From: Paenibacillus sp. J23TS9
Lineage (GTDB): Bacteria; Bacillota; Bacilli; Paenibacillales; Paenibacillaceae
Direction: 5' to 3'
DNA: 64,000 nucleotides
Assembly (NCBI RefSeq): GCF_018403225.1
Contig: NZ_BOSG01000001.1
Coordinates: 2,480,001-2,544,000 of the forward strand
The notes below the pieces were generated by a model, which was not told the origin of the DNA, did not search any database, and saw only the letters and a program-made list of their open reading frames with translations. The translations under genes and the position numbers were made by a program. This document shows, piece by piece, positions 16,088-23,503 of this stretch. Within the stretch, counting starts at the first letter, position 1; every line of letters starts with the position of its first letter.

Positions 16088-16151
16088 TCTAATTTCATGT
16101 TTATCTAATTTAATGTTTGTCTAATTATATATTCATCAAATGTCATGTGTC
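16088..16151. repeat. Four tandem degenerate 16-base repeats, possible operator
   Basis: Units start at 16088, 16104, 16120 and 16136. The first three read TCTAATTTCATGTTTA, TCTAATTTAATGTTTG and TCTAATTATATATTCA; the fourth, TCAAATGTCATGTGTC, is weaker. They lie 37 bases upstream of the ArsR/DUF2087 gene, in the region shared with ypdA. Confidence 0.6.
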
Positions 16152-16258
16152 AATTCACATTTTTGTCAACCTTAAATCCCGGGTAAGCTGCTGGTTTTTG
16201 TCAGTAAATTACGATACGATGGTAAGTGAATTGTTTATAGTCAGAGGAGGAACAAACC

Positions 16259-17236
16259 ATGCAAGACGTTATTATTATTGGAGCCGGCCCCTGCGGATTA
16301 TCGGCCGCAATTGAATGCGAACGCAGAGGGCTGTCCACACGGATTATTGAAAAGCATTGCCTAGTGCATTCCATATTTCTATATCCGACTCATATGCAGT
16401 TTTTCAGTACGGCTGAGATGCTCGAAATTGGGGATATCCCTTTTCCTACTTCAAATGAAAAGCCATTCCGCTATGAGGCGCTAGCCTATTACAGGAAGGT
16501 GGCAGAACATTACGATCTTGCCATTTCACAGTATGAAGAAGCCCTGTCTCTTGAGCGTAAAGGAGATCAATCCTTTGTAGTCGAAACTGTTGACCGCACG
16601 GGAACCCATCATCAATATGAAGCCCGCAACGTGGTCATCTCGACAGGTTATTTTGATCATCCCAACTATATTGGCATACCGGGAGAAGATTTGGACAAAG
16701 TTACGCACTACTTCCGTGAGGCACATCCATATAGCGGTATGAAAGTTGCCATTATCGGAGGAAGCAACTCAGCCGTTGATGCAGCCATGGAACTGATTCG
16801 CGTCGGCGCCAAAATCGATATGGTCTATCGCGGCGAAACGGTGTCCGAGAATATCAAGCCATGGGTACGACCAGTGTTCGAAGCCATGGTACAGAAGGGC
16901 AAAATAACCGTCCATGTTCAGTCTCATGTTACGGAGATCTCACAGGACTCCGTTACTATTGAAAGCAAAGACGGTGAAATCAGCAAGGTGGATAATGATT
17001 TCGTCCTTGCCCTCACCGGCTTCCGTCCTGACCGCAAGCTGTTGTCTTCCTGTGGTGTTGAACTTGACGGCGACATGGAAAAGCCGCTCTATAATACATC
17101 AACGATGGAAAGCAATGTGCCCGGACTCTATGTCGCAGGTGTTATCGCATCGGGGCGCAACGCCAATGAAGTATTTATCGAGACAGGACGCGAGCACGGT
17201 GTCCGGATTGCCGAACATATCACCGCTACGAAGTAA
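16259..17236 (+). CDS. ypdA: YpdA-family FAD-dependent (bacillithiol disulfide) reductase
   Basis: A 325-aa pyridine nucleotide-disulfide oxidoreductase-fold protein. The FAD motif GAGPCG lies at residues 8-13 and the NADPH motif GGSNSA near 167. There is no CxxC redox pair, as expected of YpdA (Bdr), which reduces oxidised bacillithiol with NADPH. A C-terminal segment (YVAGVIASGRNANEVFIETGR) matches the conserved FAD-binding end. The ATG follows GAGGAGG. It is the first gene of a two-gene plus-strand unit with the DUF441 gene, closed by a terminator at 17847-17886. Confidence 0.93.
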   Translation: MQDVIIIGAGPCGLSAAIECERRGLSTRIIEKHCLVHSIFLYPTHMQFFSTAEMLEIGDIPFPTSNEKPFRYEALAYYRKVAEHYDLAISQYEEALSLERKGDQSFVVETVDRTGTHHQYEARNVVISTGYFDHPNYIGIPGEDLDKVTHYFREAHPYSGMKVAIIGGSNSAVDAAMELIRVGAKIDMVYRGETVSENIKPWVRPVFEAMVQKGKITVHVQSHVTEISQDSVTIESKDGEISKVDNDFVLALTGFRPDRKLLSSCGVELDGDMEKPLYNTSTMESNVPGLYVAGVIASGRNANEVFIETGREHGVRIAEHITATK

Positions 17237-17330
17237 CACTTCCTGCATATGGATATTTTCTGACTGCAATAAGAATACTGCTGTATAGAGGGTATTTTTT
17301 GTCATTACTGAATGCGGGAGGCGAAGCGGG

Positions 17331-17774
17331 TTGGATATGACGTCATTGATATTGCTGATTCTGGCAGCACTGGGCATCATCAGCAGCAATACACCAATTA
17401 CGATCGCTATGATTGTTCTGCTTCTGCTGCGGGTTCTTCATCTCCAGCAGCTATTTCCTTGGCTCGAAAAAAACGGACTGACTCTTGGCATTGTAATCTT
17501 GACCATTGGGGTGATGACGCCTCTGGCCAGTGGAAAGATGAGCCTGCAGACCATTGGCGAATCGTTCTTGAATTGGAAATCACTGCTCGCTATTGTGATC
17601 GGAATGCTGGTCGCCTATCTTGGTGGTCGCGGAGCTTCACTCATGGCCGCAAACCCTACGATTGTAGCCGGTTTGCTGATCGGAACCGTTCTTGGTGTAG
17701 CTTTTTTCAAAGGTGTTCCAGTCGGTCCACTGATAGCGGCAGGAATTCTCTCCCTTATCATCGGCAGAGTATAA
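17331..17774 (+). CDS. DUF441 / UPF0756 family membrane protein
   Basis: 147 aa with four predicted membrane helices. It shows the family pattern of an N-terminal [17 protein letters not shown] helix, the central [10 protein letters not shown] segment and a final [12 protein letters not shown] helix. The function of the family (YtwI in Bacillus subtilis) is unknown. TTG at 17331 follows GGGAGGCG; an ATG two codons later is possible. It lies 94 bases after ypdA on the same strand. Confidence 0.9.
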   Translation: MDMTSLILLILAALGIISSNTPITIAMIVLLLLRVLHLQQLFPWLEKNGLTLGIVILTIGVMTPLASGKMSLQTIGESFLNWKSLLAIVIGMLVAYLGGRGASLMAANPTIVAGLLIGTVLGVAFFKGVPVGPLIAAGILSLIIGRV

Positions 17775-17846
17775 TCAAATGCTCGTACTTGTTTTTTAAC
17801 ACGAAAGATCATCTAAACAAGCCAATTCCGATTGTCCATTCAAACA

Positions 17847-17886
17847 AAAAGAGGTTAGCAGGGAACATTCCGCTAACCTCTTATTT
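17847..17886. terminator. Bidirectional terminator between DUF441 and an ABC exporter gene
   Basis: A GAGGTTAGC/GCTAACCTC stem is flanked by an A run on the left and TTATTTT on the right, so it can end transcription from both converging genes. Confidence 0.8.
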
Positions 17887-17922
17887 TGAATTGTATAAGT
17901 TCTCAAACCATGGCAAATGCTG

Positions 17923-19671
17923 TTACACTTCGAGATGCTGCACATTAAACAGTCTTGCGTAGCTGCCCTCCATCGCCATCAGCTCCGCATGGGTACCCTG
18001 TTCGGTAATCGTACCATGCTCCATCACAATAATCTGGTCTGCATGGGTAATCGTCGACAATCGGTGCGCAACAATCAATGTCGTACGATTGACGGACAGA
18101 GATTGCAATGCTTGCTGGATCAAATGCTCGGACTCCAGATCAAGCGCCGATGTGGCTTCGTCAAGAACGAGAATATCCGGATTTTTCAAAAACACGCGTG
18201 CGATCGCAATCCGCTGTTTTTGTCCTCCCGAGAGCTTGACGCCTCTTTCCCCAACCTCTGTATCATAACCTTGGGGCAGATTCATGATGAATTCATGGGC
18301 ATTGGCTGCAGCCGCGGCCGCCTCTACCTTGGATGAATCCGCATCTGGATTTCCGATTAAGATATTATCCTTTACGGAGCCGCTGAAGAGAAAGTTATCC
18401 TGCAGCACCATCCCGACCGAACCGCGGACACTCTCCATCGTTAATTTCCGCACATCCTCGCCGTTAATGCGTACACTTCCCTGCTGGATATCATAAAACC
18501 GCGGAATCAGTGAGATCAGACTGGATTTGCCTCCACCGCTCATGCCAACAAAAGCTACCGTCTGTCCATGCTTAATCTCAAGATTTACATCCTTAAGCAC
18601 CCAATCCCCATCGTTGTTATATTTGAACCATACTCCGTCAAAAGTGATATTGCGTGCAGGCGTATCCAGCTTTTTGGCATCCGCAGCATCCACAAAATCG
18701 TAAGGCTCGTTCATTAGCTCCATGACACGTTCCAGTGAAGCAGACGCCTGGGTTAATACGGTTGAGGAGTTGATCAGCCGTTTAAGCGGAGCATACAGCC
18801 TGTCCAAATAACCGAAAAATGCGATAAAGGTACCTAGTGTCAGACTATGATTGATAACGCGATAGCCACCATACCCGATTACAAGCAGTGGTGCAATATC
18901 TGTGAGTGTATTAATAATCGAGAAGGTCAGCGCATTCCAGCGGGTTGCAGCAAGCGCCTTGTTCAGAAAGTTCTGGTTAATATTTTTAAACTGCTGATGA
19001 TCATGACGCTCGAGAGTAAAACTTCGAATTACTGAAATCCCCTGAATTCGTTCATGAAGATAAGCCTGAATCCCTGCCAGTGCCTGGGAGCGGTCTTTGG
19101 TCAGCTTCTTGAGCCTTTTGTACAGCATTTTAACGGCAATGGCGTAAAAAGGCAGAATCGCAATTGACACCAGCGTAAGAACGGGATTGAGATAGAACAT
19201 GACTCCAAGGACAAACAGCAGCGTAAACATGTCCAGCCAGATATTCATCATGCCGACTTCCACGATGTTTTTCGTCTGCTCCACGTCATTAACAAAACGC
19301 GATATCGCTTCTCCGACCTTCGTATTCTGATAATACCGCAATGATAGGCGCTGCAAATGCGCATACAGCTTATTCCTCATATCGAACAGGATACGACTCG
19401 TAATGAGCTGGGCAAAATACTGCCTCAAGTATTCAACGGGTCCACGGATAATGACAAACAGAAACAATGCGCCGCCGAGAATTAAAAACAGCTGCGATGC
19501 CTGCTCCTGAACTGTCATTTTGGGATTCATGAGCAGATCATCGACGACATATTTCAGGATCATCGGCAGGGTGAGCGGAATCCCGAATTTCACCATCCCA
19601 ATGATCAGAGTCAGGACAATCCACTTCGTATAGGGTTTAACAAATTGATAATATGCTTTCCAGTGACTCAA
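17923..19671 (-). CDS. ABC exporter, fused membrane and ATPase domains (YwjA-like)
   Basis: A 582-aa half-transporter, expected to work as a homodimer. The type IV exporter membrane domain with six helices fills about 1-320. The nucleotide-binding domain has Walker A GMSGGGKSS near 374, signature LSGGQKQ near 478, Walker B with catalytic Glu in ILVLDEATSALD, and the H-loop His in IVAHRLST. It resembles Bacillus subtilis YwjA, a lipid A/multidrug exporter-like protein; the substrate is unknown. The TTG start at 19671 follows GGGGAAGTGCAAGGCA. It is a single-gene unit converging on the DUF441 gene. Confidence 0.9.
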   Translation of the reverse strand: MSHWKAYYQFVKPYTKWIVLTLIIGMVKFGIPLTLPMILKYVVDDLLMNPKMTVQEQASQLFLILGGALFLFVIIRGPVEYLRQYFAQLITSRILFDMRNKLYAHLQRLSLRYYQNTKVGEAISRFVNDVEQTKNIVEVGMMNIWLDMFTLLFVLGVMFYLNPVLTLVSIAILPFYAIAVKMLYKRLKKLTKDRSQALAGIQAYLHERIQGISVIRSFTLERHDHQQFKNINQNFLNKALAATRWNALTFSIINTLTDIAPLLVIGYGGYRVINHSLTLGTFIAFFGYLDRLYAPLKRLINSSTVLTQASASLERVMELMNEPYDFVDAADAKKLDTPARNITFDGVWFKYNNDGDWVLKDVNLEIKHGQTVAFVGMSGGGKSSLISLIPRFYDIQQGSVRINGEDVRKLTMESVRGSVGMVLQDNFLFSGSVKDNILIGNPDADSSKVEAAAAAANAHEFIMNLPQGYDTEVGERGVKLSGGQKQRIAIARVFLKNPDILVLDEATSALDLESEHLIQQALQSLSVNRTTLIVAHRLSTITHADQIIVMEHGTITEQGTHAELMAMEGSYARLFNVQHLEV

Positions 19672-19873
19672 TGCCTTGCACTTCCCCTTTCTTCTTCAAA
19701 CACATGCCATTTGGCGGTAAATCTATATTACCCGAGTGAACAGCCGATTCACCCGGTTGACATTTCCTCCTTACAATGATTAGATATTTTTAAGTTACAA
19801 CATCGTTCCATTGAACCATAAGCCATGTAACCAAAGACCCTGCCGCTATCGCAGGGAACTCAGGAGGCCCCAA

Positions 19874-20389
19874 ATGCCAAAACAATTCGTTACGGAAGCG
19901 GTCATGCTAGCCATATACGGAGAACTGCTGCTGACTCCCGTGCCGGTTGAATATATGATACCGTATACCAGCCTGCTTGAGCTTTATGAATTTTTAGCAA
20001 GTGATGAGCCATTGATGAGCAACAACGAAGATGACAACCATGTAAAAGAGAAAATCAGGGAATTGGTAGATTATCTCGATGAGCCGCTAAATAAGAAGAA
20101 AATTCAAAAAGCTCTCAACATGCCATGGGCTAAAAGCCCGTATATTCTGATCGGAGAATCTACACGCGTTTCCGTGGTCAATGCCATGGATACTGCTCCA
20201 TATGGTGAGTTTTTCGATCCTGTCGAAACCGAGCTGCTGCTTGTTTCCCAGCGGGAACAGGCACCTTTGCTTACGGATCAGCCGGAGCTGATTCACCGCA
20301 TCATTGATGCCTCGGTACCTGTACAGGTATTTGATATTGATGACTTTCAGTTTGCTGTGGAAGCCGATAACTTTACCCATCATATTTAA
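19874..20389 (+). CDS. Conserved hypothetical protein (171 aa)
   Basis: The ATG at 19874 follows CAGGAGG; an in-frame reading from 19811 lacks such a site. The soluble acidic protein has an N-terminal alpha-helical part (TEAVMLAIYGELLL), a central segment DDNHVKEKIRELVDYLDEPLNKKKIQKAL written here in part, and a C-terminal PVQVFDIDDFQFAVEAD end. I do not recognise a domain; similar Paenibacillus proteins are sometimes labelled as ADP-heptose synthases, but no nucleotidyltransferase motif is seen here. It is monocistronic with a terminator at 20421. Confidence 0.75.
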   Translation: MPKQFVTEAVMLAIYGELLLTPVPVEYMIPYTSLLELYEFLASDEPLMSNNEDDNHVKEKIRELVDYLDEPLNKKKIQKALNMPWAKSPYILIGESTRVSVVNAMDTAPYGEFFDPVETELLLVSQREQAPLLTDQPELIHRIIDASVPVQVFDIDDFQFAVEADNFTHHI

Positions 20390-20420
20390 TCCTGGTTCAC
20401 GGGAATCGTATACGCAGTCA

Positions 20421-20452
20421 AAAACTCCTTTCCTCATGGAAAGGAGTTTTTT
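20421..20452. terminator. Terminator between converging genes
   Basis: AAAACTCCTTTCC and GGAAAGGAGTTTT form a 13-base-pair stem with a four-base loop and a T tail on the plus strand. The A run on the other side also serves the Nudix gene. Confidence 0.88.
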
Positions 20453-20473
20453 GCGGCTTACACGGTTTGGAAT

Positions 20474-20923
20474 TTAATCCGTAAATGATCGAAGACTGCT
20501 CAGAAGCGTCATGGAGAGCAGATCCACCGCTGACCATGGTTCTGTGAAAAAGCGAAGCGCCTTGTTTACATCCGCCTTAAATTCCAGCTCGCTTTGAAGC
20601 CCTTTCGCTTCATATAGCGCAATGACTAAAAATTCTTCATCCCCGCTGTTGTTCACCTTTTTGAATTCAGGGCCTGAAAACATCTTCAACAAAGTCATAT
20701 CCTTCGCCGTCAGAGCGGTCTCCTCCCATAATTCCCTGCGGGCAGCGTCTTCCAGCGATTCTCCAGGTGTCATCGAACCGAGGGGAAGCCCCCATTCCTC
20801 AGCCCCCGCCCTCTGCTGCAGCAGCACTTCCTTGTCTTTATTCATCACAAGGATAGCTACCTGTATGGTGATTTTGGACGTTTTTTTAATGTATTGGCGG
20901 AAATCACGGTCCAAATGAGACAA
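20474..20923 (-). CDS. Nudix hydrolase
   Basis: 149 aa. The complete Nudix box is visible from GSMTPGE to RRELWEET (about residues 46-68), which binds Mg2+ and cleaves nucleoside diphosphate-linked substrates. The substrate is not told by sequence. The TTG at 20923 follows GGAGGGAG with ideal spacing. It lies 33 bases downstream of the HesB-like gene on the same strand, and a shared bidirectional terminator follows. Confidence 0.9.
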   Translation of the reverse strand: MSHLDRDFRQYIKKTSKITIQVAILVMNKDKEVLLQQRAGAEEWGLPLGSMTPGESLEDAARRELWEETALTAKDMTLLKMFSGPEFKKVNNSGDEEFLVIALYEAKGLQSELEFKADVNKALRFFTEPWSAVDLLSMTLLSSLRSFTD

Positions 20924-20956
20924 GCTTCTCCCTCCTTCCGCAAACCATATTCTAAA

Positions 20957-21277
20957 TTACCCGGCGTTCGAAGTTGTATTTCCCTGATCTTCCTCATAAA
21001 TATATTCAATGTCGTCCTGGGATTCCAGGTAACGAACTACCAGGTCATAACCTCTCAAATACCACCCGTCCTGCTCCTCCATAAAAAAGATAATTCCTTC
21101 CAACTCTTCCTTAAGCAGTGGACGTTCAGGATCTTCTACCGATATGCCAAGCGAAAAACCGGGATGGAGTCCCCCACCCGAGCTGTATCGGGGAAAGAAG
21201 CGCAGCGCGCTGCCATTCTGCAGCCCCAGTTCCTTGATGTACCATTTTGCCGCGTCGTTACTGATCCGAAGTTTCAT
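20957..21277 (-). CDS. HesB/YneR-like protein
   Basis: 106 aa resembling the HesB-like YneR family: N-terminal ISNDAAKWYIKELGL, the SGGGLHPGFSLGI turn, and WYLRGYDLVVRYLES near the C-terminus. The three Cys of iron-sulfur carrier IscA are absent, as usual for YneR, so an Fe-S scaffold role is not supported. The ATG follows GGGAATGAAG. It is followed by the Nudix gene. Confidence 0.85.
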   Translation of the reverse strand: MKLRISNDAAKWYIKELGLQNGSALRFFPRYSSGGGLHPGFSLGISVEDPERPLLKEELEGIIFFMEEQDGWYLRGYDLVVRYLESQDDIEYIYEEDQGNTTSNAG

Positions 21278-21372
21278 CAGGCTTCATTCCCTTCATCAAT
21301 TTTGTGCGAGTCCAAAAATAATCTACATACAATATATCATAACATTAATCGATCAACTCCTGAAAATATAAA

Positions 21373-21402
21373 TTGACATAGTTGTGAGGAGGGTGATAAA
21401 AT
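21373..21402 (+). promoter_or_regulatory. Predicted sigma-A promoter of the bmr leader
   Basis: TTGACA (21373-21378) and TAAAAT (21397-21402) are separated by 18 bases. A start near 21409 precedes the leader ORF and terminator. Confidence 0.65.
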
Positions 21403-21455
21403 TCTCTGCATACGAGGTCCAAATTCAAATTATTACCAAAGAAAGGGTGAGTAAC

Positions 21456-21536
21456 GTGTTCAATTTCATTCATGATCAGTTTAACCAAACGACAATTGAA
21501 TATCGGTGCAACCCTGCTGGTGGAATTGACTTTTGA
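21456..21536 (+). CDS. bmrB: BmrB-like leader peptide (26 aa)
   Basis: The GTG at 21456 follows AAAGGGTGA eight bases upstream. The 26-aa peptide begins MFNFIHDQFNQTT and ends GGIDF. An in-frame GTG at 21393 overlaps the predicted promoter and so is unlikely to be the start. In Bacillus subtilis the exporter genes bmrCD are preceded by bmrB, a leader whose translation controls a terminator in response to ribosome-targeting antibiotics. Position, promoter and downstream terminator here fit that scheme. The assignment rests on context rather than on sequence identity. Confidence 0.6.
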   Translation: MFNFIHDQFNQTTIEYRCNPAGGIDF

Positions 21537-21631
21537 AGCCTGGAAACAGACTTTGGAGCATTGAATATTAACCATTCCTGAGGCGCGGGTTGTTATCATC
21601 AACCGTGCGTATGATATATGTTAAGGATTGC

Positions 21632-21672
21632 AAGGCATATCGTCCGAATACACGGGCGATATGCCTTTTTTT
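21632..21672 (+). terminator. Attenuator terminator upstream of bmrC
   Basis: AAGGCATATCG and CGATATGCCTT form an 11-base-pair stem with a 14-base loop and seven T. It lies between the leader ORF and bmrC, about 60 bases before the bmrC start. Confidence 0.85.
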
Positions 21673-21733
21673 AATTTCTTTGTACTCCGCAGCATTTACC
21701 GGGATTGACCCAACAAGAGAGGAAGTGAAAGTA

Positions 21734-23503
21734 TTGTTTTCCGTACTTAAAAACCTGGGCTGGTTCTTCCGCCAGGAAAAGAAGCGCTATTTGATCGGTC
21801 TGTTCATGCTGATTATCTGCGGAATTGGTGAGCTGTTCCCACCCCGGCTGCTTGGAAACGCTATTGACGAAATCGTCCGCGGCTCCATCACCTGGGCTTC
21901 ACTCACAAAATACATTAGTCTCATCATCGTGACTCTAATCCTGATCTACATCTTCACGTACATATGGATGCACAAACTGTTTGGAGGTGCGAACCTGGTG
22001 GAACGCATCCTGCGCTCCCGTTATATGAATCAACTGCTGCGCATGACTCCACCGTTTTTTGAACGGAACCGTACCGGTGACCTTATGGCCCGGGCGACCA
22101 ATGACCTGCGCGCCGTAGCCAATACAGCCGGATTCGGCATGCTTGTTATGACCGATTCAACAGCCTATCTGACCGTGATCCTGTTCGCGATGGGATTTCT
22201 CATCAGCTGGAAGCTGACGCTCGCAGCCATCCTTCCACTGCCTTTCATAGCACTGGCCATGAAAATCTACGGCAAGATGGTTCATGAACGCTATACAGAA
22301 GCACAGGACGCCTTCGGTGATATGAATGACCAGGTACTGGAATCGGTAGCAGGTGTGCGCGTCATCCGTGCCTATGTTCAGGAAAGATCCGATGAGCGCC
22401 GTTTTCAGGATATTGCAGATGATGTATACCGCAAAAATATGCGGGTTGCCAAAATGGATGCGCTGTTCGAGCCAACCATCCGGCTCTGTGTAGGCCTCAG
22501 TTATGTCATTGGCCTGGCCTTTGGCGTTTATCTTGTATTCAAGAACCAGATTACCTTGGGAGATCTCGTATCGTTCAATATGTACCTAGGGATGATGATT
22601 TGGCCAATGTTCGCCATTGGCGAGCTGATTAACGTCATGCAGCGCGGCAGCGCTTCTCTGGACCGTGTGGATGAGACCTTATCCGTCGTTCCCGATGTAG
22701 AGGATGTACCGCATCCATCTCACGTGGATTCACCGGATACCATTTCTTTAAAAGATGTCACTTTCCGTTATCCTACCTCCACGGTTGATAACCTGAAGCA
22801 TGTAAACTTGAACCTGCGCCGCGGGCAAACGCTGGGTGTTGTTGGACGTACGGGCAGCGGCAAATCAACACTGCTGAAGCAGCTGCTTCATGAATATCCA
22901 ACGGGTACCGGTGAGATTCTCATCTCCAATACCCCCATTGAACTGATAGCCAAGGATCGGCTGCACAGTTGGGTCGGATATGTACCGCAGGAGCAAATCC
23001 TGTTCTCCAAATCCGTCCGTGAAAATATCCAGTTCGGCAAGCATCAAGCGGGCGATGAAGTTATTATGCAGGCCATTTCCACCGCTGCATTCGATAAGGA
23101 TCTGCATACACTCTCTGACGGACTCGATACTCTCGTTGGTGAAAAAGGCGTGTCCCTGTCAGGTGGTCAAAAGCAGCGCGTATCGCTCGCACGGGCATTC
23201 ATATCCGATCCGGACATTTTGATCCTGGACGATGCCCTTTCTGCTGTTGACGCACGGACCGAAGCACGCATTGTTGATAACATCCGTGAGCACCGTTCCG
23301 GAAAAACCACGCTGATCTCGACCCATCGTCTTTCCGCCATTGAACATGCGGACTGGATTGTGGTGCTGGATGAAGGAAGCATCATCGAAGAAGGTACCCA
23401 CGCTGAGCTGCTGGCCAGAGGTGGATGGTACCGAGAACAATTTGAACGCCAGCAGGTCGAAAACAATCTGACGAGCGAGGAGGAATCATCCTATGACTCC
23501 TAA
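21734..23503 (+). CDS. bmrC: Heterodimeric multidrug ABC exporter subunit BmrC (YheI-like)
   Basis: About 589 aa: six membrane helices over the first 310 residues, then a nucleotide-binding domain with Walker A GRTGSGKST, signature LSGGQKQ and Walker B ILDDALSAVD. The residue after the Walker B Asp is Asp, not Glu, marking the degenerate ATP site of the BmrC subunit. The start is placed at TTG 21734 because the protein then begins MFSVLKNLGWFF like BmrC/YheI, with GAGAGG about 11 bases upstream. Its stop overlaps the bmrD start by 11 bases, so the pair is translationally coupled. Multidrug export is known for the family and inferred here. Confidence 0.9.
   Translation: MFSVLKNLGWFFRQEKKRYLIGLFMLIICGIGELFPPRLLGNAIDEIVRGSITWASLTKYISLIIVTLILIYIFTYIWMHKLFGGANLVERILRSRYMNQLLRMTPPFFERNRTGDLMARATNDLRAVANTAGFGMLVMTDSTAYLTVILFAMGFLISWKLTLAAILPLPFIALAMKIYGKMVHERYTEAQDAFGDMNDQVLESVAGVRVIRAYVQERSDERRFQDIADDVYRKNMRVAKMDALFEPTIRLCVGLSYVIGLAFGVYLVFKNQITLGDLVSFNMYLGMMIWPMFAIGELINVMQRGSASLDRVDETLSVVPDVEDVPHPSHVDSPDTISLKDVTFRYPTSTVDNLKHVNLNLRRGQTLGVVGRTGSGKSTLLKQLLHEYPTGTGEILISNTPIELIAKDRLHSWVGYVPQEQILFSKSVRENIQFGKHQAGDEVIMQAISTAAFDKDLHTLSDGLDTLVGEKGVSLSGGQKQRVSLARAFISDPDILILDDALSAVDARTEARIVDNIREHRSGKTTLISTHRLSAIEHADWIVVLDEGSIIEEGTHAELLARGGWYREQFERQQVENNLTSEEESSYDS

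Noticed and set aside
19874..20389. ADP-heptose synthase function for the 171-aa protein
   Set aside because: No nucleotidyltransferase or kinase motif is present, so the label is not supported by the sequence.
21393..21536. A 47-codon reading of the bmr leader ORF from GTG 21393 after GAGGAGG
   Set aside because: The GTG touches the Shine-Dalgarno-like sequence and lies inside the predicted promoter, so it is probably not transcribed. The GTG at 21456 with AAAGGGTGA is preferred.
21345..21602. 85-codon minus-strand ORF in the bmr leader
   Set aside because: It runs against the promoter, leader ORF and terminator found on the plus strand and has no domain.
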